Assembly (NCBI GenBank): GCA_005882775.1
Contig: VBDY01000127.1
Coordinates: 1 to 38,625 of the forward strand
DNA from: Chloroflexota bacterium
GTDB lineage: Bacteria; Chloroflexota; Dormibacteria; CF-121
Direction: 5' to 3'
DNA length: 38,625 nucleotides
The notes under the pieces are model-generated. The model did no database searches, had not been told where the DNA came from, and worked only from the letters and a program-made list of their open reading frames with translations. Made by a program: the position numbers and the translations under genes. Within the stretch, counting starts at the first letter, position 1. Each line of letters starts with the position of its first letter. Positions 1 to 9,111 of the stretch are shown one piece after another.

Positions 1-273
1 AACCTGAAACCCGTTACAGATGCCGAGCACCAGCCCACCGCGGTCGGCGAAAGCGGCCACAGCGTCCATGACCGGCGCGAAACGGGCGATGGCGCCGCAT
101 CGCAGGTGGTCTCCGTATGAGAATCGGCCGGGAAGAACGACCAGGTCAAGGTCTTCGAGACGTCGCGCCCGGTGGTCGATATAAGCGATGGGTTGCCCCA
201 GGATGTCGCCCAGAGCGTGGCCGCAATCGCGGTCACTCCAGGTTCCCGGAAAGACGATGATGCCTGCTTTCAA
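1..273 (-). CDS. purQ: Phosphoribosylformylglycinamidine synthase subunit PurQ (partial, truncated by window edge)
   Basis: Reverse strand reads TTG-start (M)KAGIIVFPGTWSDRDCGHALGDILGQ... with ...VLGICNGF (glutamine amidotransferase nucleophile motif) near position 1; TTGA overlap with the purS stop. Confidence 0.85.
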   Translation of the reverse strand, partial: MKAGIIVFPGTWSDRDCGHALGDILGQPIAYIDHRARRLEDLDLVVLPGRFSYGDHLRCGAIARFAPVMDAVAAFADRGGLVLGICNGFQV

Positions 274-545
274 CGACTCTCCACCGCCGTTCGCTCGGCG
301 ACCTGGTGCAATTCAAAGCGGAAGTCTTCGATCACTGCGTTGGAGAGCAGCTTTCGCGCCATCTCCTCGACGGCCGACCGGGCGCTGGCCTCGTCAGCCT
401 CGTCCACGGTCAGCACCAGGTACTTGCCAGACCGCACCTCCTGGACCTTGGTGAAACCCAGCGCGTGAAGGCCACTGCGAATCGTGATCCCCTCGGGGTC
501 GTTGACAACGGGCTTGAGAGATACGAAGACCTCAGCCCGGTACAT
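270..545 (-). CDS. purS: Phosphoribosylformylglycinamidine synthase subunit PurS
   Basis: MYRAEVFVSLKPVVNDPEGITIRSGLHALGF...VRSGKYLVLTVD is typical PurS; start refined from ORF 270..719 to the internal ATG at 545. Confidence 0.88.
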   Translation of the reverse strand: MYRAEVFVSLKPVVNDPEGITIRSGLHALGFTKVQEVRSGKYLVLTVDEADEASARSAVEEMARKLLSNAVIEDFRFELHQVAERTAVESR

Positions 546-1413
546 TGGCCCCCAGCAGCCGGTCATGAGCCTCGAGGTACCGCTGACGGGTGCCGCCGAC
601 GACGTCTTCGGGGAGAGGGGGGCCGGGAGGCCGTTTGTCCCAACCGACCTCTTCCAGGTAGTCCCGGACGTACTGCTTGTCAAAGGAGGGCTGGGGCTGC
701 CCCGGCTGGAACGACTCAATGTCCCAGAACCGCGAGGAGTCGGGAGTCATCACCTCGTCGATCAGGATCAGGCGGCCCTGGCGCATTCCGAATTCGAACT
801 TTGTGTCGGCCAGGATGAGGCCGCGCCGTAGGGCCTCCTCGGCCCCGAACAGGTAGAGCGCGAGACTGAGCCGTTCGAGCTGCCTGGCAAGGTCCGCGCC
901 CGCTTCCGACTCGAGGCGGGAGCGCGAGATGTTCTCGTCGTGTCCGGTCAGTGCTTTGGTCGCAGGAGTGAATATTGGTTCGGGGAGTCGATCACTCTCG
1001 CGGAGCCCGGCCGGCAAAGGGTCGCCCGCTATCGAGCCGGTGCGCTGGTACTCCTTCCACCCGGAACCGGACAGATATCCGCGCACCACACACTCGTACA
1101 TGATTGGCTCGGCCCGCAGGACCTGCAGGCTTCGAGCCGCCAGGTCCTGGTCCAGAGCCAGGACATCGACGGCTTGTCGCTGCTCCGCCAGGTGGTTGGG
1201 CACGATGTGTCCCGTCTGTTTGAACCAGAACAGTGACAGCTGGGTAAGCACCCTGCCCTTGTCGGGAATCGGTGTCGGAAGCACGACATCGAAGGCCGAG
1301 ATCCGGTCGGTCGCGACCATCAGCAGCTCGTCATTGCCAAGCTCGTACGTGTCACGAACCTTGCCACGCGAGTGCAGCGGAAGGGAAAGGCTGGTGGATA
1401 GGATCGCGCTCAT
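532..1413 (-). CDS. purC: SAICAR synthase
   Basis: GKVRDTYELGNDELLMVATDRISAFDVVLPTPIPDKG and IDEVMTPDSSRFW motifs. Confidence 0.95.
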   Translation of the reverse strand: MSAILSTSLSLPLHSRGKVRDTYELGNDELLMVATDRISAFDVVLPTPIPDKGRVLTQLSLFWFKQTGHIVPNHLAEQRQAVDVLALDQDLAARSLQVLRAEPIMYECVVRGYLSGSGWKEYQRTGSIAGDPLPAGLRESDRLPEPIFTPATKALTGHDENISRSRLESEAGADLARQLERLSLALYLFGAEEALRRGLILADTKFEFGMRQGRLILIDEVMTPDSSRFWDIESFQPGQPQPSFDKQYVRDYLEEVGWDKRPPGPPLPEDVVGGTRQRYLEAHDRLLGANVPG

Positions 1414-2723
1414 CAGGAGACGGCCACTGCCGCATCGATGCCGAGACGTTTGAAGGCCAGGTCTACATGGCGCAGGTAATAGGCGGGGTCGAAGAGCTCA
1501 GCAAGCTCATCCGTGGTCAACCGTTCGCGAACCTCGGGCGCCTGGCCGACGAGGGTACGGAACTCCTGCCCGCCGTCTAGCGCGCTCAGAGCCGCCCGCT
1601 GCACCACCCGGTATGCCTCGTTGCGGTTCATTCCCTTGTCGACCAGGGCCAGCAGTACACGTTGCGAGAACACCATCCCACCACCGCGGTAGAGATTAGC
1701 TCGCATGCGCTCGCGGTCGACTGTCAGGCCTTCGACGATATCGGACATCAGGCGGACTATGTAATCCATCAGGGTGCATGCATCCGGGATGATGATCCGC
1801 TCGGCCGAGGAATGGCTGATGTCGCGCTCGTGCCAGAGCGCCTGGTTCTCGAGCGCCACCTGGGCGTAGCCACGCACGGTGCGGGCGAGACCGCAGATGC
1901 GCTCGCTGAGCACGGGATTGCGCTTGTGTGGCATGGCAGACGACCCCTTTTGCTCCGGGCCGAATGGCTCCCGGACTTCGGAGACCTCGGTGGTCTGCCA
2001 GAGACGGATGTCGGTTGCGAACTTTTCCAGGCTGCCGGCGAGAATTGCCAGTGCCGCCATGAAATGCGCATGCCGGTCGCGGGCGACCACCTGGGTGGTG
2101 ACCGGCGCCACCTGCAGCCCAAGGCGCTGCAGTGCCCACTCCTCGACCCTGGGATCAACCGTGGCATGGGTGCCAACCGCTCCGGCGAGCTTGCCCACCC
2201 GGACCTCCTCCCGAACGGCGCTCAGCCTGGCGTGGGCTCGCTCGAGCTCATCCAGCCAGCCGGCCAGGACGAACCCGAACGTAAGCGGTTCGGCGTGCAT
2301 CCCGTGGGTCCGCCCGGCCATCAGCGTGCCGCGCTCCTGGATGGCACGCCGGCGGACGCTTTCGGACAGCCGGTCCACGTCCTTGAGCAGCAGGTCGGCT
2401 GCCCGGACCAGCTGGAGGGCGAGGGCGGTATCCAGGACATCTGACGAGGTGAGCCCGCGGTGAATGTAGCGGGCATCGTCGCCGAGGCGCTCGGAGACGG
2501 CGTCCAGAAAGGCCACCACATCGTGCCCAACCCGCTCTTCGAGCTGGGCCACCCGGTCCGGATCGACCGCGGCCTGGCGAAGGCGCGGTAGCGCTTCGCT
2601 GGGTATACCGCCGATCTCCGCCCAACCTTCACACACCAGGAGCTCGATCTCCAGCCATAGCCGGAACCTCGACTCTGGCGAAAAGATCTCGCTCATCTCC
2701 GGATGGGCGTACCGAGGTATCAA
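1413..2723 (-). CDS. purB: Adenylosuccinate lyase
   Basis: MIPRYAHPEMSEIFSPESRFRLWLEIE start and GSSAMPHKRNP fumarase/ASL signature; TGATG overlap with purC. Confidence 0.95.
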   Translation of the reverse strand: MIPRYAHPEMSEIFSPESRFRLWLEIELLVCEGWAEIGGIPSEALPRLRQAAVDPDRVAQLEERVGHDVVAFLDAVSERLGDDARYIHRGLTSSDVLDTALALQLVRAADLLLKDVDRLSESVRRRAIQERGTLMAGRTHGMHAEPLTFGFVLAGWLDELERAHARLSAVREEVRVGKLAGAVGTHATVDPRVEEWALQRLGLQVAPVTTQVVARDRHAHFMAALAILAGSLEKFATDIRLWQTTEVSEVREPFGPEQKGSSAMPHKRNPVLSERICGLARTVRGYAQVALENQALWHERDISHSSAERIIIPDACTLMDYIVRLMSDIVEGLTVDRERMRANLYRGGGMVFSQRVLLALVDKGMNRNEAYRVVQRAALSALDGGQEFRTLVGQAPEVRERLTTDELAELFDPAYYLRHVDLAFKRLGIDAAVAVS

Positions 2724-2901
2724 ACGGCGGCTGGTCTCAAAAGGGCGGCTGTCTCCTTTGGCGGGCCGTCGGTGATGACCGGCATTATACCGGCTGCCTT
2801 TTTCCGTGCCCGTTCAGTTAGAGGCTAAAGACGCCACCCCGACGCTAGCCGCAGGCGGAAGCGGGAAGTGCTGTAGATTTGGGCAACGCGTAACTAACTC
2901 T

Positions 2902-2934
2902 GGGCGCCTCCCGTTCCCTTTTCGACGGGCGCCC
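2902..2934 (+). promoter_or_regulatory. Stem-loop in the 5' leader of the ECF sigma gene
   Basis: GGGCG-[CCT bulge]-CCCGT-(loop)-ACGGG-CGCCC, two stacked 5-bp stems ending 16 nt before the TTG start at 2951. Confidence 0.35.
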
Positions 2935-2950
2935 TGGTGGGGGCCTGGAT

Positions 2951-3517
2951 TTGCCGGACGGGAGCCAAGACGAGCGGGAACTGGTCGAGCGGGCAAAACG
3001 CGACCCCGATGCGTTCGGGGCGCTCTATGACCGTTATTTTCCACAGATCTACCGCTTCGCCTATTCCCGGCTCCGCGAACAATCGCTGGCGGAGGATGTC
3101 ACCCAGGAGGTGTTTTTCAAGGCGCTAAGGAACATGGGGCGTTACACCTACAGCGGCCATCCCTTCTCTTCCTGGCTCTACCAGATCGCGCTGAACGCGG
3201 TCGCCGACCATTACCGCGGCCAGCGGGGCGAGGTCGAGCTGGAGGAAGCCACCGGGCTTGCCAGCCAGGCACCGGAGGTGGTCGACGAGGTGATCCGCCG
3301 AGATCGAAGCCATCGGGTCTGGACAGCCATCGACCAGCTGCCCAGACAGCAGCGCGCCGCCATGGTCCTCAAGTTCGGAGAGGACCGGAAGATCGACGAG
3401 ATCGCTCAGATCCTGGGAAAGAGCTCGGGCGCGGTCAAGCTGCTGCTCCACCGGGGCGTCGAGCGCCTGCGCCGTGAGCTACCGCAGCTCGAGGCTGAGC
3501 TGGGAACCAAGTCATGA
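2951..3517 (+). CDS. ECF-family RNA polymerase sigma factor
   Basis: Region 2 EDVTQEVFFKALRNMGRY...FSSWLYQIALNAVADHYR and region 4 LPRQQRAAMVLKFGEDRKIDEIAQILGKSSGAVKLLLHRGVERLR. Confidence 0.9.
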   Translation: MPDGSQDERELVERAKRDPDAFGALYDRYFPQIYRFAYSRLREQSLAEDVTQEVFFKALRNMGRYTYSGHPFSSWLYQIALNAVADHYRGQRGEVELEEATGLASQAPEVVDEVIRRDRSHRVWTAIDQLPRQQRAAMVLKFGEDRKIDEIAQILGKSSGAVKLLLHRGVERLRRELPQLEAELGTKS

Positions 3518-5808
3518 CCGATCCTGAACTCGACGATCTGTTCACCGATGCGGCCGACCGTGAAGTGGTCGAGCTGCTGTCTTCGGCGCGTCCGGCCACG
3601 CCGCCGCTGGATCCGCACTTCCGCAACTATCTGCGGACGCAGCTGATGGCCGAAGCTCGCAAGACCCTACCCAGGCGTGAGCGGGCCCCCTGGTTCAGCT
3701 GGCGCCTGCCGAGCCCGCCGCTGGCTATGGCCGCGGTGGCGGCCGGGTTCCTGATCGTCCTCGGCTTCGAGATTGCACTGCTGCAGCGGGGCGGCTCTCA
3801 GGCCCCGGTCGCCGCCGACATCCACCTGGTCAACGGCAAGAGCAATGTCGCCACCATCGAGCCGATCAAGATCCCGTTCAGCGGCCCCGTTGACAAAGCC
3901 GCCGTTGAGGTCCAGATCCAGATCGAGCCGGCGACCGACTATACGACACGGTGGGACGGGAACACCCTGGTGATCGTGCCCCGGCATCCGCTGGCAGCCA
4001 ACACGAACTACACGGTCAAGTTGAAGCCGGTCGCGACTCCTCAGCCCAACCAGCCGGCCCCCTCGGCGCAGCCGCAGGTGGTGGTCCACTTCGTAACCGC
4101 CCCGCCGCCCACCCCGCCGGTGGTTGCGCCGACATATAACAGCCAGAACCTGGTCTGGTCGGGCGACAGCCCCATCACCGAGCCGGGGGCGGTCGGCCAG
4201 GCCTCCTGGACACCGGATGGCGAGATCCTGGTCACCCGGCCCGTCTCGACGGGCCAGGCGCAAGGGGCTCAAGGGTCAGCGTCCGCTTCGGGAGGCCAGC
4301 CCTCCAGCTCCGCGACCGGGACAGATATCTGGCTGATGAGCCCCAAGGGTTCCTTCCTGCAGAAGCTCGCAAGCGGAGGACGCTACCCCGCCGCCGCGCC
4401 CGCAGGCGGTCTGTTCGCTTTCTGGCAGATGTCCGGCAACCGCGGCACCCTGCTCTATGGCGCCCTGGATGGAAGCGGTGGGGACCCGGTGGCGCTGGCC
4501 ACCATCGATGGGGCGCCCGACCGCGCCCCGGTCTGGCTCGGGAAAGACCGGGTTGCTTATCTCGACGCCGGCCGGCTGCGCGTCGTCGACCTCCACGGAG
4601 CCCAGGTCCAGCTCGCCTCCACCGTGAATGTTTCCGGCAGCCTGGCCGGATCCCCCGACGGAACCCTGATCGCCGCCGAGACCCTGTCCGGCTCCTCTAT
4701 CTACGACGCCGGCTCAGGCAAGGTATCGAAACCACTTCCCCAGGGGGCGACCGGTTTCAGCTGGTCGAGCTCGAACGACCTTGCCTTCGTGATCGAGCAA
4801 CCTGGCAACCCGCAGCTCAGGCTTCTGGCCCACGACCAGACGGCTTCAACCCAGGTCTATGCCGCGCCGGTCAACCGGAGCTGGACCGATCTGAGCTGGT
4901 CACCCGACGGTCATGCCGTCCTCTTCGCCAGCCGGCCCGCCTCGGCAGCTCCCGGCGAATTCTCGAGGACCTATCTGATCAACGCCGACGGTCAAGGCGG
5001 TCCCGTGCTGTTCGGCGGGGACGGTGCGGAATACGCGGCTCCCCGCTGGTCACCGTCCGGCACCATGGTCCTCTTCAGCCGGGCGGACGAGGGCTCGGGC
5101 ATCTCCAAGCTCTGGGTAGCCAACGTCACCGTCCAGCCGAGTGCGCTCGACCGGGCCGAGAACAGCGCCCTGGCCGAGGTCGACACATTCATGCAGGCCC
5201 GTCTCAAGGGTGACCTCACCGCCGCCCAGGCAGAGCTCGACGCCAATGGCCTGGCGAAGTATCAGTCCGGGGCGATGTCCCTGGCCAGCCCCTCAGGACA
5301 GCATTACGCACGGCGCTATGTCGTCAGCGTCCAGCTGATCAGCGCCGGCAAGTTCCTGGTCGGACTACGGCTGGTACTGGCGGATACCGCGAACCGGGAG
5401 ACGAGCTATGTGGACGAGCACCTGACGGTGATCGCCCAGGGTCCTAAATTCGTTATTGATGACATCGTCCAGGCGCCGGCGGTTCAGCTCGGCAAGGGAC
5501 CCACCGTGGTATCCGTCCAGGTACAAGCCAACAAGCCCGGCCCGCTGGTGCTGGTCCAGTTTGACTCCGACCTCGACCCGTCCACGATCACCAGCGCGAG
5601 CGTCTTCGTGCGTGACGACAGCGGGCAGGTTCGGTCGGAAACCCCCACCTACGACCGCACGACGCACCTGGTCACGCTGTCAGTGAAGCTAAAGCCCGGC
5701 AACACCTACCGGTTGGTGGTGACTACGAGCGTTACCGACATCAACGGGCATACGGTCGCCCAGCAGTTCGAATCGCCGATCCAGCCCGCCCAGGCGGGCG
5801 GCGGCTAA
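3514..5808 (+). CDS. Large membrane anti-sigma-like protein with Ig-like (Big_5/SbsA-type) and beta-propeller (WD40/TolB-like) regions
   Basis: ATGA overlap with the ECF gene; N-terminal cytoplasmic segment, one TM (LAMAAVAAGFLIVLGFEIALL), Ig-like IKIPFSGPVDKAAVEVQIQIEPATDYTTRWDGNTLVIVPRHPLAANTNYTVKL, repeated W/SPDG propeller motifs, second Ig-like VQFDSDLDPSTITSASVFVRDDSG...LKPGNTYRLVVTTSVTDINGHTVA. Confidence 0.75.
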   Translation: MTDPELDDLFTDAADREVVELLSSARPATPPLDPHFRNYLRTQLMAEARKTLPRRERAPWFSWRLPSPPLAMAAVAAGFLIVLGFEIALLQRGGSQAPVAADIHLVNGKSNVATIEPIKIPFSGPVDKAAVEVQIQIEPATDYTTRWDGNTLVIVPRHPLAANTNYTVKLKPVATPQPNQPAPSAQPQVVVHFVTAPPPTPPVVAPTYNSQNLVWSGDSPITEPGAVGQASWTPDGEILVTRPVSTGQAQGAQGSASASGGQPSSSATGTDIWLMSPKGSFLQKLASGGRYPAAAPAGGLFAFWQMSGNRGTLLYGALDGSGGDPVALATIDGAPDRAPVWLGKDRVAYLDAGRLRVVDLHGAQVQLASTVNVSGSLAGSPDGTLIAAETLSGSSIYDAGSGKVSKPLPQGATGFSWSSSNDLAFVIEQPGNPQLRLLAHDQTASTQVYAAPVNRSWTDLSWSPDGHAVLFASRPASAAPGEFSRTYLINADGQGGPVLFGGDGAEYAAPRWSPSGTMVLFSRADEGSGISKLWVANVTVQPSALDRAENSALAEVDTFMQARLKGDLTAAQAELDANGLAKYQSGAMSLASPSGQHYARRYVVSVQLISAGKFLVGLRLVLADTANRETSYVDEHLTVIAQGPKFVIDDIVQAPAVQLGKGPTVVSVQVQANKPGPLVLVQFDSDLDPSTITSASVFVRDDSGQVRSETPTYDRTTHLVTLSVKLKPGNTYRLVVTTSVTDINGHTVAQQFESPIQPAQAGGG

Positions 5809-7262
5809 CCGCCCTCGCTGACCGCCACCACACCGGCGATGGCGGCCGCGATTTCCGGGCTCCCATAGAGGGGCTCAAGGGGAGAGCCTTCATCGGTGAA
5901 GGCGCGCGTCCGCTCCAACAGGCCGCGATGCTCCTGGATAAAGTAGGTCGAGATCCGACCCTCAAGAAAGTCGGGCTCCTCCAGGATGGCACGGTGAAAC
6001 GGGATGGTGGTCCGTGGACCCGTGAGGACGAACTCGGATAGAGCTCGCCGGCCCCGCCCGATGGCCTGGGCTCGGTCGGCGCCGGACACGATCAGCTTGA
6101 GGAGCAGCGAATCGAAATGGGGGGAGACGTCCTGGTGGGGCCGGATGCCTGAATCCACACGCACGCCTGGACCGGTTGGCGGCGCGTAACGCTTGATCCG
6201 TCGGGGTGTCGGCAGGAAGTTATTGGCGGGGTCCTCGGCATTGATCCGAAACTCGATGGCATGGCCGCGTGGAGAGGGATATCCCTGCGCGGGCAGGCTC
6301 TCTCCGGACGCGACCCGGATCTGCTCGCGGACCAGGTCGATCCCCAGCACGGTCTCGGTGATCGGGTGCTCGACCTGGAGTCTGGTGTTCATCTCCAGGA
6401 AGTAGAAGTCGTCGCCGGCAACGATGAATTCGATGGTGCCGGCATTCTCGTATCGGACGGCCGCCGCAGCCCGGACCGCCGACTCCGCCATGGCCTGGCG
6501 ACGCTGCTCGCTGAGCCCGACCGCGGGTGTTTCTTCGAGCAACTTTTGATGCCTCCGCTGGATGGAGCACTCGCGCTCGCCCAGGGCAAGGGTGGTCCCC
6601 TGGGAATCCGCCAGAACCTGCATCTCGATATGCCTTGGGTGCTCGAGGTAGCGCTCCAGATACACGTCCCCGCTGCCGAATGACGACTGGGCGGCTCGGC
6701 GGCAGGCGTCGAACGCCGCGGGTAGCTCCTCCGGCCGCTGCGCGACTCGCATGCCGATGCCCCCGCCGCCCGCGGAGGCCTTGACCAGCACGGGGTAGCC
6801 GACTCGCTCCGCTTCCCGCAGCGCGGTCTGCGAGTCGGGGAGCGACCCGCTCCCGGGTGCGATCGGGACACCCGCTTCGGACATCCGCTTGCGGGCGGCC
6901 ACCTTGTCGCCCATGGCGCGCATGCTGTCCGCCGACGGCCCGATGAAGCGGATCCCCGCCCCGGCACAAGCATCGGCGAAAGCCGGATTCTCCGAGAGAA
7001 ACCCGTAGCCGGGATGAACTGCATCAGCACCGTGTCGCTCCGCCGCCGCAAGGATCTGTTCGATGTCCAGGTAGGCAGCTCGCGGGGACGGCCCCTGGAG
7101 ATGCACGGCCTCGTGCGCAAAAAACACGTGAGGCGCCCGTCGATCCGGTTCGGCGAAGACGCCGACGGTCTCGATTCCCATCTCGCGGCAGGTCCGAATG
7201 ATCCGCATGGCGATCTCGCCTCGATTGGCGATCAGCACTTTCCGGATGGGGGTACTAGCCAA
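5805..7262 (-). CDS. accC: Biotin carboxylase subunit (AccC/PycA-like)
   Basis: KVLIANRGEIAMRIIRTCREMGI, VHPGYGFLSENPAFA, KASAGGGGIGMR, FLEMNTRLQVEHPITE motifs. Confidence 0.93.
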   Translation of the reverse strand: MASTPIRKVLIANRGEIAMRIIRTCREMGIETVGVFAEPDRRAPHVFFAHEAVHLQGPSPRAAYLDIEQILAAAERHGADAVHPGYGFLSENPAFADACAGAGIRFIGPSADSMRAMGDKVAARKRMSEAGVPIAPGSGSLPDSQTALREAERVGYPVLVKASAGGGGIGMRVAQRPEELPAAFDACRRAAQSSFGSGDVYLERYLEHPRHIEMQVLADSQGTTLALGERECSIQRRHQKLLEETPAVGLSEQRRQAMAESAVRAAAAVRYENAGTIEFIVAGDDFYFLEMNTRLQVEHPITETVLGIDLVREQIRVASGESLPAQGYPSPRGHAIEFRINAEDPANNFLPTPRRIKRYAPPTGPGVRVDSGIRPHQDVSPHFDSLLLKLIVSGADRAQAIGRGRRALSEFVLTGPRTTIPFHRAILEEPDFLEGRISTYFIQEHRGLLERTRAFTDEGSPLEPLYGSPEIAAAIAGVVAVSEGG

Positions 7263-9051
7263 TCGTCATCAGGACCTCATTCGGGGCGACGATCGAGCCC
7301 TCGCGAGCATAAATCTCGCGGACGGTGCCCGCGACCGTCGCCACGATGTCGTTCTGCATCTTCATCGCCTCCAGCACCACCACCACGTCGCCAAGCTTGA
7401 CCCGGTCACCCGCAGCGACCTTGACCTTGACCACCATGCCCTGCATGGGCGCCTGGATGGCTCCGTCCGTCACGCCAGACTTAGCCGGCGGCGGCCCCGA
7501 GGCGACTTGCGCTTCGCTCGACGCCCGGACGCCGACACCCTCCCCCTTGACCTTCACCCGATAGGTTTCACCATCGACCTCTACCGTGAACTCACGCATT
7601 CCCGAAACCTCGGGAGACGCGGCCACCGCAGGAGCAGCTGGACTGGAGCGCGGGGATTCTTCCGCCTGCCTGGGAACCGCGGCCGCCGGTGCCGGCTCTG
7701 CCCGGGGCGCCGGCCGCAGGATCCCCGGAGCCTCTTCCGGGAAGAGCACGTAGGTCAATACCTGGTCAGGGCCGGTGGGCGTCAATCCCTGCCGGCGCAT
7801 CGCCTTTCTGGCCCGTTCCATGGCCGGTTCCAGCAGGTCGGCCGGGCGCATCGTGATCGGTTCAGAGCTTCCCAATGCTCGACGCCGGACCTCGGGATCC
7901 ACCGCATGAGGTGGCGCACCATACAGGCCCTTGATATAGTCCCGAAACGGTTGCTCGATGGACTGGTAGCGCTTCTCCCCCAGAGTATTCGCCAATGCCT
8001 GACGCGCTGCGATCTGGTTGATGGGGGCGGCCAGCGGCGGATAACCCATCTCCTGGCGGACGTTGACCAGCTCCTGCAGCAGGTGCTCATATCGGTCGAG
8101 CGCGTTGCGCTCCCGTAGGGTCTTGATCAGGTCGGCCAACACGGGCGCCGGCAGCTGGTGATCGAGGATATGGATGTCGTTACGGAACGCGATCGGATCT
8201 TGAAATTCGGCGTACTCGTCGTGGAGCTCGTCAAAGTAGCGGTTCGCCTGGCCGACCAGCCCCAGGTCGAGGCCGGTCTCGTGGGGACTTCCGCGAAACG
8301 CGGCCACCATGGTTTCCGTCGCGGGCTGAGAGGAGCCCCAAGCCATCGCCGACAACGCAGTGTCGATACCGGTAGCGCCTGCTTCGGCGGCGGCGAAATA
8401 GGTGATGGGTGCCAGTGCGGTCGAGCTATGCGAGTGGATCGACACCGGTAGTCCGACCGTCTTGACCAGCTCGGTGACCAGACGTCGCGCGGCCGAGGGA
8501 TCGAGGATGCCGGCCACGTCCTCGAGGCCAATCACGTGGCAGCCAAGCTTCTTCAATCGTCCGGCCCAGGTGACCATCCGAGCCTGGTCCTGGCCTGGGC
8601 TCGGGCTGTAGACCAGAGCCCCTATCACCCGTGCACCGGCACGCCGCGCCGCCTCGATGGGGACTTCGAGATTTCGAAGGTCGTTCAGCGGGTCGAACAT
8701 CCGGATCACGGCAATACCGTCCTGGACCGCTTGCTCGATAAAGGCGCGCACCACGTCGTCCGGCTGATGCTTGTTGCTGATCAGGGTCTGACCGCGAATC
8801 AACATCTGCAGCGGCGTCCTCACGATTGACGCCTTGATAGCACGCAGCCGGTGCCAGGGGTCTTCCTGGAGCAATCGAAGTGAGGCGGCAAAGGTGGCGC
8901 CACCCCAGGCGTCGAGTGCTTCATAACCGATCCGGTCCAGGGTCTCCGCGATTGGGAGAACGTGCTGAAGCTTGAGCCGGCCCTGCACAAGACTTTGCTG
9001 CGCGTCGCGCAGAACGGTCTCTGTGATCAAGACCTTGGGCACGCGTCCCAT
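7255..9051 (-). CDS. Carboxyltransferase + C-terminal biotinyl domain protein (pyruvate carboxylase subunit B / oxaloacetate decarboxylase alpha-like); divergent active site
   Basis: WGGATFAASLRLLQEDPWHRLR, DPLNDLRN, SIHSHSSTALA, SQPATETMVAAFRG and C-terminal VVVLEAMKMQNDIVATVAGTV biotinylation site; overlaps accC by 8 nt. Confidence 0.85.
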   Translation of the reverse strand: MGRVPKVLITETVLRDAQQSLVQGRLKLQHVLPIAETLDRIGYEALDAWGGATFAASLRLLQEDPWHRLRAIKASIVRTPLQMLIRGQTLISNKHQPDDVVRAFIEQAVQDGIAVIRMFDPLNDLRNLEVPIEAARRAGARVIGALVYSPSPGQDQARMVTWAGRLKKLGCHVIGLEDVAGILDPSAARRLVTELVKTVGLPVSIHSHSSTALAPITYFAAAEAGATGIDTALSAMAWGSSQPATETMVAAFRGSPHETGLDLGLVGQANRYFDELHDEYAEFQDPIAFRNDIHILDHQLPAPVLADLIKTLRERNALDRYEHLLQELVNVRQEMGYPPLAAPINQIAARQALANTLGEKRYQSIEQPFRDYIKGLYGAPPHAVDPEVRRRALGSSEPITMRPADLLEPAMERARKAMRRQGLTPTGPDQVLTYVLFPEEAPGILRPAPRAEPAPAAAVPRQAEESPRSSPAAPAVAASPEVSGMREFTVEVDGETYRVKVKGEGVGVRASSEAQVASGPPPAKSGVTDGAIQAPMQGMVVKVKVAAGDRVKLGDVVVVLEAMKMQNDIVATVAGTVREIYAREGSIVAPNEVLMTIG

Positions 9052-9111
9052 TCTATGCGCGGGTCCGGCCCCCTCCCCGAGTCTCCCCCCAGGAGGAGGG
9101 AGATAGTGGTG

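Noticed and set aside
7198-8118. 306-aa plus-strand ORF antisense to the CT-biotinyl gene
   Set aside because: His/Arg-rich shadow translation of a conserved gene.
9060-9110. C/G-rich tract between purE and the CT gene as an intrinsic terminator or attenuator
   Set aside because: Only a weak CTCCC/GGGAG pairing and no T-tract.
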